The notes under the pieces: model-generated
The model's input: the letters and a program-made list of their open reading frames with translations, nothing else
Databases searched by the model: none
What the model was told of the DNA's origin: nothing
Assembly (NCBI RefSeq): GCF_003050785.1
Contig: NZ_QAOH01000006.1
Span: 124,001 to 188,000, forward strand
Length of the DNA stretch: 64,000 nucleotides
Direction of reading: 5' to 3'
From: Celeribacter persicus
GTDB taxonomy: Bacteria > Pseudomonadota > Alphaproteobacteria > Rhodobacterales > Rhodobacteraceae
Program-made: the position numbers and the translations under genes
Shown here: positions 16,020 to 24,777 of the stretch, piece by piece
Position numbering within the stretch: the stretch's first letter is position 1
Layout: every line of letters starts with the position of its first letter

Positions 16020-17495
16020 TTACTCGCCAACTCCCAGCGCCACGAAGCGCGGTTCACCGGCCCGACGGACCAGAAGCAGCACGGTCTTGCGCCCAGCCTC
16101 CTTGGCCTCGTCCACGCGGGCTTGCAGATCGCTGAGGTTCGTCACCTTCTGCTGACCGGCCTCGGTGATCACATCACCGGCGCGCAGGCCTTTGGTATAG
16201 GCCTCCGAAGTCTCGTCCACCTCAACGACCGCGAGACCGTCAGTGCCTGCGGAAACACCAAGCTGTTCACGCAGCGTATCGTCCAGCGGTTGCAGGGTCA
16301 TACCCATCATCTGCATGGTTTCCGGAACCTCGGCAGAGGGTTGATCCTCGGGGAAAGCCGTGTTTTCCGCATCCTCACGACGTCCGAGCGTCACCATCAG
16401 GGTCTGGGTCTTGCCATCGCGGAACACCACGACGCGCACAGCCTTGCCCACCTCGGTCTCACCCACGGTACGCACCAGTTCGCGGGTGTCCGTCACATCC
16501 TTGCCGTCGAAGGACAGGATGACGTCACCGCTTTCAATCCCCGCCTCTTTCGAGGGACCTTCCGGCACGTCGGTGACCAGAGCGCCCTTGGCGACGTCGA
16601 GCCCCATGGCCTCGGCCACGTCATCGGTCACGTCCTGAATGCGGACACCGAGCCAACCGCGACGGGTCTCACCGAATTCCTTGAGCTGATCGACCACTTT
16701 GGACACGACGTTGGAGGCCATCGAGAAGCCGATGCCGATGGAACCGCCGTTGGGCGACAGGATCGCGGTGTTCACGCCGATCACCTGACCGTCCATGTTG
16801 AACAGCGGCCCGCCGGAGTTGCCCCGGTTGATCGCCGCGTCAGTCTGGATGTAATCGTCATAAGCGCCGGAAAGCGCACGACCGCGTTGCGACACGATCC
16901 CCGCGGAGACGGAGAATCCCTGCCCCAGCGGGTTGCCCATGGCCATGACCCAATCCCCGACGCGGGCGGCGTCGCTATCGCCGAAAGGCACGAATTTCAA
17001 CGGCTTGTCGCTTTCGACCTTGAGCACGGCGATGTCGGTTTTCGGATCGGTGCCGATGAGTTTCGCCGGAAGGGTGAAGCCCTCGAAAAACTCGATCTCG
17101 ATCTCGTCGGCGCCTTCGATCACATGGTTGTTGGTGACGATATAACCGTCTTCGGAGATGACGAACCCGGAGCCCAGCGCCTGGGAACGGCGCGGACCGC
17201 GCGGTCCCTGACCGTTGCGATCCATAAAATCACGGAAGAAATCTTCGAAGGGCGAGCCTTCGGGCACGATCGGTTGCTGATCGGTGGAGGCCTCGACCAC
17301 GGTGGTCGTGGTGATGTTCACCACGGCGGGACTGACCTTTTCGGCGAGATCGGCGAAGGTTTCCGGCGCCCCGCGCGCCTCTGCGGCAACGGATTGGAAC
17401 ATCAGCGCAACCGTGGCGATCAAAGCGAGGAAAAGCGTTCGCAGATCGGTGCGGGGAGAGCGCAGGGGAAGGGAAACGGCGCGAGCCTGTGTCAT
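16020..17495 (-). CDS. degP: Do/DegP-family periplasmic serine protease
   Basis: A 491-residue HtrA protease/chaperone that removes misfolded periplasmic proteins. A signal anchor (about 20-40) precedes the trypsin-like domain with catalytic triad His124 (NNHVIE), Asp154 (KTDIAVLK) and Ser227 (GNSGGPL), followed by two PDZ domains (the first includes GWLGVRIQDV). The start at 17495 is preceded by GGAGG. It lies downstream of hflK, hflC and a DUF2065 gene on the same strand, a membrane quality-control group, but 310 bp separate it from them so it may have its own promoter. MucD or DegQ are alternative names for this subfamily. Confidence 0.93.
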   Translation of the reverse strand: MTQARAVSLPLRSPRTDLRTLFLALIATVALMFQSVAAEARGAPETFADLAEKVSPAVVNITTTTVVEASTDQQPIVPEGSPFEDFFRDFMDRNGQGPRGPRRSQALGSGFVISEDGYIVTNNHVIEGADEIEIEFFEGFTLPAKLIGTDPKTDIAVLKVESDKPLKFVPFGDSDAARVGDWVMAMGNPLGQGFSVSAGIVSQRGRALSGAYDDYIQTDAAINRGNSGGPLFNMDGQVIGVNTAILSPNGGSIGIGFSMASNVVSKVVDQLKEFGETRRGWLGVRIQDVTDDVAEAMGLDVAKGALVTDVPEGPSKEAGIESGDVILSFDGKDVTDTRELVRTVGETEVGKAVRVVVFRDGKTQTLMVTLGRREDAENTAFPEDQPSAEVPETMQMMGMTLQPLDDTLREQLGVSAGTDGLAVVEVDETSEAYTKGLRAGDVITEAGQQKVTNLSDLQARVDEAKEAGRKTVLLLVRRAGEPRFVALGVGE

Positions 17496-17805
17496 CGGTA
17501 TTCGGTCCTCCGTATGGATGCGCCGGGGAGCGGCCCCCTGCGCGACAACTGCCTTTTCGGGGTACAGATAGGGGCCATCAGGCACAACTCAAACCCTGTC
17601 GCGCTCAGTCAACAGCATGTGAGCGGGATGTGACAAGGAGAAAGGCGGCACGTTGGCGGGGAATTCCTGCCGATGCACGACCATCGACAGATCGCTGTCC
17701 TGATCGCTGTCCAATGAGCCGCACCGCCCTGAACGACCGTTAAGGTTAATTCATGATGAACGGAGGCAAGAGGGGCGAGACACGCCCGCACTCTTGTCTG
17801 GCACC
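17496..17805. other. 310-bp gap before degP-like gene; probable promoter region
   Basis: No gene is seen. On the minus strand a TTGACT element (17607-17612) lies 17 bp before AGTTGT (17584-17589), a weak sigma70-type candidate for the protease gene. A 5-bp GGGCG/CGCCC stem at 17773-17787 followed on the minus strand by CTCTT could be a weak terminator for the hfl operon. TTAACCTTAAC occurs once on the minus strand (17741-17751 region) without CtrA spacing. Confidence 0.4.
17773..17787 (-). terminator. Weak terminator-like hairpin after DUF2065 gene
   Basis: GGGCG/CGCCC stem of five base pairs with a 5-nt loop and a following CTCTT on the minus strand, 19 bp after the stop of the DUF2065 gene. 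It is short, so it may only be partial. Confidence 0.3.
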
Positions 17806-18003
17806 TCAGAGGCCAAGCCAGCGACGCGCCAAAGCAACCAGAACCACACCGATTGCCAGAGCCGTTAACCCGATCCCACGGCGTGTCGCGGGGGACAGTT
17901 CCGCAAAGGCCCGCACGACCTCTTCCAAACGCGAAGGGGCCAGCGCAAGCACCAGCCCCTCCACACAAAGCACCAATCCCACGGCGAGGATCAGGAAACC
18001 CAT
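17806..18003 (-). CDS. DUF2065 (YjeT-like) small membrane protein
   Basis: A 65-residue protein with two hydrophobic helices separated by a polar loop containing PATRRGIG, matching DUF2065/YjeT. In many proteobacteria this gene directly follows hflC, as here (10 bp gap), so it is probably an accessory of the HflKC-FtsH complex. That role is inferred from conserved neighbourhood and is not demonstrated here. Confidence 0.85.
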   Translation of the reverse strand: MGFLILAVGLVLCVEGLVLALAPSRLEEVVRAFAELSPATRRGIGLTALAIGVVLVALARRWLGL

Positions 18004-18013
18004 TTACCGGCCC

Positions 18014-18889
18014 TCACCGACCGCTGTCCGATTTCAGGTAATCAAAGAACTCGCTGTCCGGGGACATCACCATGGTGGTGTTCGAACCTTTCAGCCCCTG
18101 ACGATAAGCGTCCAGAGAGCGATAGAACTCGAAGAAATCCGGGTCAGCCCCATAGGCTTCGGCATAAATGCGGTTTTTCTCCGCATCGGCCTCACCGCGG
18201 GTGATCTCGGCCTGACGACGGGCGTCGGATTCGAGCTCGACCACGGTCCGGTCGGCCTGCGCCCGCACGCGCTGTGCGGCTTCTTCCCCACGCGCACGCT
18301 CGTCGGCAGCTTCGCGTTCGCGCTCAGCACGCATCCGGGCAAAAGTCGCATCGAGGTTCTGATCCGGCAGGAATGTCTGTTTCAACCGCACATCCACGAT
18401 ATCGACACCGAGAGACGCAGCCTCAGACCGGGCCTGATCCCGGATACGCAACGCGAGAGCACCACGATCCGCGGAAATAATCGTGTTCGAAGTCACGGTA
18501 TCGGCACCCAGAACCTCACGCACCTGTGCGTTCAGAATGCCTTTGAGACGATCTTCGGCCAGACGCACACCGCCCGTGGAAACGGCCTGACGGAAACGAA
18601 CCACATCGGCGATGCGATAGCGCGCGAAAGCGTCGACCAGAAGACGGCGGTCATCCGAAGGCGTGACCTCGATCTCCGGCGTTTCCAGCGACAGGATGCG
18701 GTCATCATAATAGACCACTTCCTGAATGAACGGGATCTTGAAGGCAAGTCCCGGCTCTTCCTTCACGGATTTGATCTGACCGAACTGCAGCACCAGCGCC
18801 TTCTGGCGTTCGTCCACGATGAAAAGCGAGGACATCACCAAAACCACAGCAACGAAAAGGATGCCGAAAAGGATGGGAAGTTTCTTCAT
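18014..18889 (-). CDS. hflC: HflC, SPFH-domain protease regulator
   Basis: HflC is a 291-residue type II membrane protein which with HflK forms a cage around the FtsH protease and modulates its activity. It has an N-terminal anchor (ILFGILFVAVVLVMSSLF), an SPFH/band-7 domain starting at DERQKALVLQFGQI, and an Ala/Glu/Arg-rich coiled coil (EREREAADERARGEEAAQRV) leading to the C-terminus. Its ATG overlaps the hflK stop by one base (TGATG), indicating translational coupling that keeps the two subunits stoichiometric. Confidence 0.95.
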   Translation of the reverse strand: MKKLPILFGILFVAVVLVMSSLFIVDERQKALVLQFGQIKSVKEEPGLAFKIPFIQEVVYYDDRILSLETPEIEVTPSDDRRLLVDAFARYRIADVVRFRQAVSTGGVRLAEDRLKGILNAQVREVLGADTVTSNTIISADRGALALRIRDQARSEAASLGVDIVDVRLKQTFLPDQNLDATFARMRAEREREAADERARGEEAAQRVRAQADRTVVELESDARRQAEITRGEADAEKNRIYAEAYGADPDFFEFYRSLDAYRQGLKGSNTTMVMSPDSEFFDYLKSDSGR

Positions 18890-20040
18890 CAGTTCGCTCC
18901 CTCGGTGGTGGTGGATTTCTTCAGCTCATTGAGCGGCAGATAGGGTACGACACCCTGACCGGAAGCGCCTTCGTCGAGGATGATCTTGTCCATCCCGCCG
19001 TAAACCTCTTCGATCGCCTCAAGATAGAGACGCTTGCGGGTCACTTCCGGGGCATTCTTGTATTCCTCAAGCACGGCGCTAAAGCGGCTCGCCTCACCTT
19101 CGGCAGCGTTAACCACCTGTGCCCGGTAGCCTTCGGCCTCTTCGACAATCTGCGCCGCCGTACCACGCGCGCCAGCGAGAACCCGGTTTGCATAGGCATC
19201 CGCCTGACGTTCAAGACGGTCGCGTTCCTGCTCAGCAGCCTGCACATCCCGGAAGGCGTCGATCACCTCGGAAGGCGGGTCCGCCTTGTCGAGGTTCACA
19301 CGGATCACGGTGATACCGCTGTCATAGCTGTCGAGCGTCGACTGGATCAGGGTCATCGCACTGTCCGCGATCAGACCACGATCCCGGTTGAGGATCGGGG
19401 CCAGAGTGGAGGCGGCGATGATCTCACGCATGGAAGCCTCGGACACTGCCTGCACCGTCTGGCGCGGATCGCTGAGGTTGAAAAGATATTTTGCCGGATC
19501 GTTGATGTTCCAGACCACCTGAAAGTCGATATCGACGATATTTGCATCGGTCGTGAGCATCATGCCGGTATTGTCCTGCCCGACACCGCCGACGGTTTCG
19601 GTCCGCTCGCCGGTCACGACGACTTTCTCATAGGAGACCAGCGGCCAGGGGGCAAAGTTCAGACCGGGCTGGCCGATTTTGTAGAACTCGCCGAGAAACA
19701 GCTCGACAGACTGCTCTTCCGGTTTCACGGTATAGAAAGAGGACCAGGCCCAGAGCGCCACAGCACCGAGCACAACAAGGCCGATCGTACCCTTGTTGAA
19801 ACCGGGTCCGCCCGTACCGGAGCCGCCGGGACGACCAGTGCCGCCGCCTTTGCCGCCCATGAGCACTTTCAGGTACTCGTTGCCCTTGTTGAGCATCTCG
19901 TCGATCTCGGGGATTTGCGGCTGGTCGCCCGGACGGCGCCCGTTGTTTCGGTTGTCACCGCCGCGGTTGTCTCCTCCGCTGGGTCCCGTCGGTCGGTTGC
20001 CACCGCCGCCGCCCCAGGGACCGCCATTGTTGCTGGCCAT
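18889..20040 (-). CDS. hflK: HflK, SPFH-domain protease regulator
   Basis: The partner of HflC: 383 residues with a Gly/Asn-rich cytoplasmic N-terminus (NNGGPWGGGGGNRPTG), a transmembrane helix (LVVLGAVALWAWSSFY), the SPFH domain beginning at VKPEEQSVELFLGEF, and a coiled coil rich in Arg/Ala/Gln (AAEQERDRLERQADAYANRV). The N-terminal pattern is a hallmark of HflK. Starts at 20040 (MASNNGG) or 20049 are both possible, because AGAGGA overlaps their region. It heads the operon hflK-hflC-DUF2065. Confidence 0.94.
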   Translation of the reverse strand: MASNNGGPWGGGGGNRPTGPSGGDNRGGDNRNNGRRPGDQPQIPEIDEMLNKGNEYLKVLMGGKGGGTGRPGGSGTGGPGFNKGTIGLVVLGAVALWAWSSFYTVKPEEQSVELFLGEFYKIGQPGLNFAPWPLVSYEKVVVTGERTETVGGVGQDNTGMMLTTDANIVDIDFQVVWNINDPAKYLFNLSDPRQTVQAVSEASMREIIAASTLAPILNRDRGLIADSAMTLIQSTLDSYDSGITVIRVNLDKADPPSEVIDAFRDVQAAEQERDRLERQADAYANRVLAGARGTAAQIVEEAEGYRAQVVNAAEGEASRFSAVLEEYKNAPEVTRKRLYLEAIEEVYGGMDKIILDEGASGQGVVPYLPLNELKKSTTTEGAN

Positions 20041-20183
20041 TAAGGTCATTTCCTCTTTATACGTATGGGTCCGACCCGGCAGGGAATTCCCGTCGGGTCG
20101 AGGCTCGGTCTCAACCTGTTCCTTCCGGGGCGAATTTTCAAGGGTGCGAGAGGGTCGCACCCCGCCTTTCTCGCCTGTTTCGG

Positions 20184-21545
20184 TCAGTTATGGATGCGCG
20201 TCGGCGTTTTCATCAGGACGATTTCCTCCGCCATGGTCGGGTGGACCGCCACGGTGGCATCGAAATCTTCCTTGGTCGCACCCATCTTCACCGCCACGCC
20301 GGCAAGCTGAATCATCTCACCCGCATGCGGCGCGATGATGTGACAGCCAAGCACACGGCGCGTGTCGGCACAGACGATGAGTTTAAACATCACGCGCTCG
20401 TTTTTCTCGATGAAGCTGTTCTGCATCGGGCGGAAAGCAGCGGTGTAGACCTCCACCGGGCCTTCTTCGCGCGCCTGCTCCTCGGTCAGTCCCACGGCGC
20501 CATATTCCGGCTGGGTGAAGATCGCCGACGGCACATTGGTGTGGTCCGGCTTCATCGGGTTACCCTTGAACACCGTCTCATGGAAGGCCACCGCTTCGCG
20601 GATCGCCACAGGGGTCAGTTGGATGCGGTCGGTGACATCGCCCACGGCAAAGATCGAGGGGATATTCGTTTGGGAATAGTCATCCACCTTGATTTCGCCA
20701 TGACGGCCCAGTTCGACACCGGCGTTCTCAAGGCCAAGACCCGCCGTGTTCGGTTTGCGCCCAGTGGCGTAGAGCACCACGTCAAACACCGCCTCACGCC
20801 CGTCGGTGGTCTTGGTCCAGATGCCGTCCTTGCGCTTTTCCAGCCGTTCGATGTCGGTGCCGACATGCAGGTTGATCCCCTGCCCTTCGATCAGCTCGGC
20901 GATATGGCCGCGTGCCTCGTCGTCGAACCCGCGCAAAATCTGCGCGCCGCGATACACCTGCGTCACTTCGGAGCCCAGCCCGTTGAAGATGCAGGCGAAT
21001 TCACAGGCAATATAGCCACCGCCGACGATCAGGATTTTCTTTGGCAGGTCCGGAATGTCGAAAATCTCGTTCGAGGTGATCGCATGTTCGATCCCCGGCG
21101 TCTGCTCCGGCACAAAGGGCGTACCGCCCACGGCGATCAGGATGTGCTTTGCGGTTTTCTCCGTGCCATCGGCCAGAACGACCGTGTGCGCATCCTTGAC
21201 GGTGGCGCGTTGGTGCAGAATCTCGACACCCGCATTGCCGGCGTTTTTGGTGTAAATGCCTTCGAGGCGCGCCAGTTCGTCTTTCAGCTTTGCCTGAAAG
21301 CTCTTCCAGTCGAATTTGCCAAGCTTCACGTCCCATCCATACTTGCCAGCCTCATCGGCGGCAGCCGCATATTGCGAGGCGAAGACCATGAGCTTTTTCG
21401 GCACACAGCCGCGAATGACACAGGTGCCGCCCATGCGGAATTCCTCCGCCATAGCGACCTTTTGCCCGCCCGCCGCCGTCAGCCGCGCCGCACGCACCCC
21501 GCCCGAGCCACCACCGATCACGAAGAGATCATAGTCGAAATCCAT
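20184..21545 (-). CDS. gor: Glutathione-disulfide reductase
   Basis: Gor reduces oxidised glutathione with NADPH via FAD. The 453-residue protein has the N-terminal FAD motif GGGSGGVRAAR (11-21), the redox-active pair C42/C47 in GGTCVIRGCVPKK, a second dinucleotide fold (ILIVGGGYIACEFA), and the C-terminal VHPTMAEE with the catalytic His-Glu. The redox sequence with Ile-Arg-Gly is typical of Gor rather than lipoamide dehydrogenase. The neighbouring genes on the same strand are hflK (downstream) and rpiA (upstream); NADPH supply may be a loose link. Confidence 0.94.
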   Translation of the reverse strand: MDFDYDLFVIGGGSGGVRAARLTAAGGQKVAMAEEFRMGGTCVIRGCVPKKLMVFASQYAAAADEAGKYGWDVKLGKFDWKSFQAKLKDELARLEGIYTKNAGNAGVEILHQRATVKDAHTVVLADGTEKTAKHILIAVGGTPFVPEQTPGIEHAITSNEIFDIPDLPKKILIVGGGYIACEFACIFNGLGSEVTQVYRGAQILRGFDDEARGHIAELIEGQGINLHVGTDIERLEKRKDGIWTKTTDGREAVFDVVLYATGRKPNTAGLGLENAGVELGRHGEIKVDDYSQTNIPSIFAVGDVTDRIQLTPVAIREAVAFHETVFKGNPMKPDHTNVPSAIFTQPEYGAVGLTEEQAREEGPVEVYTAAFRPMQNSFIEKNERVMFKLIVCADTRRVLGCHIIAPHAGEMIQLAGVAVKMGATKEDFDATVAVHPTMAEEIVLMKTPTRIHN

Positions 21546-21662
21546 CTGTCCCGCCTTTGAAAGAATTCTGAAGTCGCGGGTAGATGTAGGCGCTTTGGCC
21601 TCAAAGGAAAACCCCGCGCCTGTCGCACGGGGTCCTTGCATTTTCGGAGGTAGAACCGCCGT

Positions 21663-22448
21663 TCACTCCAGATCGGCGAAGATATTCTCGCTGTCCTCGA
21701 ACTCGACCCGATCCTCGCTTTCCTCGCCGGAGATGATGTCACGCACCGTCACCCGCCCGTCGCCGTGACCGATGATCACCTTGTCGCAAATGTCGATGAA
21801 AAGACCGTTCTCCACCACGCCGGGGATCTGGTTGAGCACCAACGCGAGTTGCCGCGCGTTGCCGATGCGCTGGAGATGCAGGTCGATGATGTGATTGCCC
21901 TCGTCGGTGACATAGGCCGCATCGCCGCTCATCCGAAGCGTCGATTGCTGGCCCAGAACGTCCATCGACACCAGCACCTCCTCGACCAGTGCCTTGGTCG
22001 TCTGCCAGCCAAAAGGGATCACCTCGACCGGAAGCGGGAAATGCCCGAGCGTCTCCACCTGCTTCGACACGTCCGAGATGACGATCATCTGATCCGAGGC
22101 CGTGGCAACGATCTTTTCCTGCAAAAGCGCCCCGCCGCCGCCCTTGATCAGGTTCAGCTCCGGATCGACCTCGTCGGCCCCGTCGATGGTCAGATCGAGC
22201 CATTTCACCTCGTCGAGCGAGGCCACCCTGATCCCCTGTTGCCGGGCCAGTTCCGCCGTGCGCGACGAGGTCGGCACACCCAGAATGTTGAGTCCGCCTT
22301 CGCGCACCATCTCACCCAGAATCCGCACCATCCAGGCCGCCGTCGACCCGGTGCCGAGCCCGAGTTTCATCCCGTCCTCGACATAATCCACGGCCTTCTT
22401 TGCGGCCACGTATTTGGCGGTATCAATCGGCGACAGCGTATCGGACAT
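21663..22448 (-). CDS. rpiA: Ribose-5-phosphate isomerase A
   Basis: RpiA interconverts ribose 5-phosphate and ribulose 5-phosphate in the pentose phosphate pathway. The 261-residue protein shows all family motifs: LGLGTGSTAAW, DGADEVDP, and KGGGGALLQEK with the catalytic base region. It is longer than typical (about 220-230 residues) through an acidic C-terminal tail (GEESEDRVEFEDSENIFADLE), which is unusual. Start 22448 follows GGGGAAA. A second, unrelated isomerase, rpiB, is present at 32.6 kb. Confidence 0.94.
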   Translation of the reverse strand: MSDTLSPIDTAKYVAAKKAVDYVEDGMKLGLGTGSTAAWMVRILGEMVREGGLNILGVPTSSRTAELARQQGIRVASLDEVKWLDLTIDGADEVDPELNLIKGGGGALLQEKIVATASDQMIVISDVSKQVETLGHFPLPVEVIPFGWQTTKALVEEVLVSMDVLGQQSTLRMSGDAAYVTDEGNHIIDLHLQRIGNARQLALVLNQIPGVVENGLFIDICDKVIIGHGDGRVTVRDIISGEESEDRVEFEDSENIFADLE

Positions 22449-22602
22449 GGCGATTTCCCCGGAGCGCAACATTTTCGAAAATGGCAAGGTCTGCGGCGCT
22501 TATAGGCCGCGTGCGACCATTTGGATAGGAAAAATCCGGGTCTTGCCGCTGGACAGCGCCCGTGTCCGACGTAAATGATCGGATAAGGGGGAGCGACAAC
22601 TG

Positions 22603-22980
22603 ATGAAAGACATGACGGACCGGATGTCAAAATACATGCATCTCACTCTCGGCTGGCTTTGCGTCCTGCTCGGCGCCATCGGAGCCGTGCTGCCCGTCAT
22701 GCCGACCACCGGCTTTCTCATCCTCGCCGCCTTCTTTTTCACCAAGGGTTCGCCGCGCCTGCGGCAATGGCTGCTCGATCATGCACAGTTCGGCCCAACC
22801 ATCCGCGCCTGGGAAGAGACCGGTGCGATCCCGCGACGGATCAAGGTGATCTCGATCTCCATGATGATGCTGAGCTTCGTGCCCACGACCCTGATGGGCG
22901 TGCCTTGGCCCTGGATCGCCATTCAGGCGGTGCTGATCGCGACGGGTGCGCTTTATATCCTCACCCGACCGGACGCCTGA
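22603..22980 (+). CDS. DUF454/YbaN-family membrane protein
   Basis: A 125-residue inner-membrane protein with the DUF454 pattern GxLPVMPTTGFLILAAFFFTKGSPRL followed by a central amphipathic segment and two further helices. Some members are associated with growth under stress, but the molecular role is unknown. GGGGGAG precedes the ATG at 22603. It may be transcribed with the EamA gene 50 bp downstream. It is divergent from rpiA. Confidence 0.82.
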   Translation: MKDMTDRMSKYMHLTLGWLCVLLGAIGAVLPVMPTTGFLILAAFFFTKGSPRLRQWLLDHAQFGPTIRAWEETGAIPRRIKVISISMMMLSFVPTTLMGVPWPWIAIQAVLIATGALYILTRPDA

Positions 22981-23030
22981 CAGCCCCCGGGAGGGCTTGC
23001 GCCCGGTGAGAAACCCGTCGACAAGGGCGC

Positions 23031-23960
23031 ATGACACAAGACAGAACTCAGGACAGACCGGTTTTCGGCATGGCGATGATGCTCGTCTATTGCGCTGTCG
23101 CGCCGATCATCGACGTCTTTGCCAAGCTGGCCTCGGATCACCACGCCGTCGGACAGATCACCGCCGGGCGTTTTCTCGTGCAAGGCGGGCTTTTGCTCCC
23201 CGTCGCTCTGGTGCTGGGCCTGCCGCTTCTGCACTCCACGCGCGATGCCGCGCTGATCTTTCTGCGTGGGCTGTTCACACTTGCCGCCACTTTCGCTTTC
23301 GTCTGGGCGGTCTCGGTCATGCCTCTGGCCGATGCGCTGGCGATCACTTTTGTCGAACCTTTCCTCCTTTTGCTCTTCGGATGGGCGCTCTTTGGCGAAG
23401 AGGTCGGTCCGCGCCGCATCCTTGCCTCGCTCACCGGATTCCTCGGTGTGCTGATCGTGGTGCGCCCGGGGCTTCTGGCTTTTGGTTCCGCCGCGCTCTT
23501 GCCGCTCGCCGCAGGGTTCTTTTTCGCCTGTTACATGCTGGTGACCCGTGCCCTGCGCCATTATCATCCCGTCGCGCTTCAGGCCTCCACCGCCATCGCG
23601 GCCCTGATCGTCGCGCTGCCGCTTCTGGTGATCTTCGATGGCACCGGCGGATCGCTCGACCCGAACTGGCCCAAAGGCTGGGACTGGCTTTGGCTGGCAG
23701 GCGTCGGTATCGCTGCGACAATCTCGCATCAGGGGCTGACGCTCGCGCTGCGTCATGCGCCCTCGGCGACCGTAGCACCGCTTGCGTATCTGGAACTCGT
23801 ATTCTCGACGTTCGCGGGCTTTCTCGTCTTTGGCGACTTCCCGGTTCCCGTCGTCTGGCTCGGCATTTCGATCATCGTCGCCTCCGGCCTCTACATCATT
23901 CACCGCGAACGGCAGACCCAAGGCAAACCGGCCATCCCCGGAGATCCGACCGCGCTTTAA
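23031..23960 (+). CDS. EamA/DMT-family transporter
   Basis: A 309-residue membrane protein with ten hydrophobic helices and two EamA domains. Landmarks are the first-half loop AITFVEPFLLLLFGWALFGEE and the second-half LAYLELVFSTFAGFLVFGD, which end in the conserved Gly-Asp/Glu of helices 4 and 9. It is distinct in sequence from the other EamA protein at 1.6 kb. The substrate is unknown. It converges with the thiamine pyrophosphokinase gene, and the two stops overlap by four bases. Confidence 0.85.
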   Translation: MTQDRTQDRPVFGMAMMLVYCAVAPIIDVFAKLASDHHAVGQITAGRFLVQGGLLLPVALVLGLPLLHSTRDAALIFLRGLFTLAATFAFVWAVSVMPLADALAITFVEPFLLLLFGWALFGEEVGPRRILASLTGFLGVLIVVRPGLLAFGSAALLPLAAGFFFACYMLVTRALRHYHPVALQASTAIAALIVALPLLVIFDGTGGSLDPNWPKGWDWLWLAGVGIAATISHQGLTLALRHAPSATVAPLAYLELVFSTFAGFLVFGDFPVPVVWLGISIIVASGLYIIHRERQTQGKPAIPGDPTAL

Positions 23961-24643
23961 CCCCAGTCGGGGGCCGCCAGCAGCCGTGCAATCAGGTCCG
24001 TCCCCAGCATCGCGCGCGACAGGATCACCATCATCCCCGGTGTGTCGAAGCAAAGCGTCACCTGTTCACCGGAGGCGATGTTCGACGTGCCGACCCGCCC
24101 GTCGGGTGCAAAGGAAATCCCCTCAATCGGCCAGCGCAGCCCCTCGGAGCGGCCCGTCACCGCTCCCATCGGAAAGAGCGACACCCGGTCTCCGGGACGC
24201 GTCGGCAGGTTGAACACGGGCGGGGCTATGAAACAGAGATCCTCCTCGCCAAGGATCACACAGCGCCGGTCCGGAAACCGCGCGAGCGTCGCATAGACCG
24301 CAAGCTCATGGTCGATCCGTGCTCCCGTGAACCCCACGCCGAGAATCACCGGCGCCGCAATGCACATCAGCGCCTTCTCGAAATCCGTGCTGTCCTGTTC
24401 GGGAATGTGAAACAGTCGCTCGGGCGCGATCTGGGCGCGGGCTTTCTCGTCGAGACTGTCGAAATCTCCCACCACACACTCGGGCATATGCCCCAGCGCC
24501 AGCGCCTTTGCCGCCCCGCCATCGGCCGCAACGAGCTTTGGTGCAAAAGATAGCGCCTCATTGAGGATTTCGGCACGCACCGCGCCTCCGCCCAGCAAAG
24601 TAACGTTTTCTTCTGTGCTCAAAGCGGGTTCAATGGGTGTCAT
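23957..24643 (-). CDS. Thiamine pyrophosphokinase
   Basis: A 228-residue thiamine diphosphokinase, which transfers pyrophosphate from ATP to thiamine to make the active cofactor. Diagnostic motifs are present: AADGGAAKAL, VVGDFDSLDEK (metal/ATP site), DSTDFEKAL and the RIDHELA thiamine-side motif. The start at 24643 gives the family length; the frame remains open upstream but without similarity. It stands alone, tail-to-tail with the EamA gene. Other thiamine genes are not seen nearby. Confidence 0.9.
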   Translation of the reverse strand: MTPIEPALSTEENVTLLGGGAVRAEILNEALSFAPKLVAADGGAAKALALGHMPECVVGDFDSLDEKARAQIAPERLFHIPEQDSTDFEKALMCIAAPVILGVGFTGARIDHELAVYATLARFPDRRCVILGEEDLCFIAPPVFNLPTRPGDRVSLFPMGAVTGRSEGLRWPIEGISFAPDGRVGTSNIASGEQVTLCFDTPGMMVILSRAMLGTDLIARLLAAPDWG

Positions 24644-24777
24644 GATCGACTCGTTAACCTCTTTGCCACATTTTGGACAGGAAAAGATCACGACCATTTC
24701 CCGGTTTTGTTCCGATTTGTGAACCAATTCATGGTAAACAAGAGACTGCTGAGCAAGTGTAGAAAGCGAGTATTGGC

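Noticed and set aside
17730-17760. TTAACCTTAAC on the minus strand resembling CtrA half-sites
   Set aside because: Only two bases separate the halves; no TTAA-N7-TTAAC exists there.
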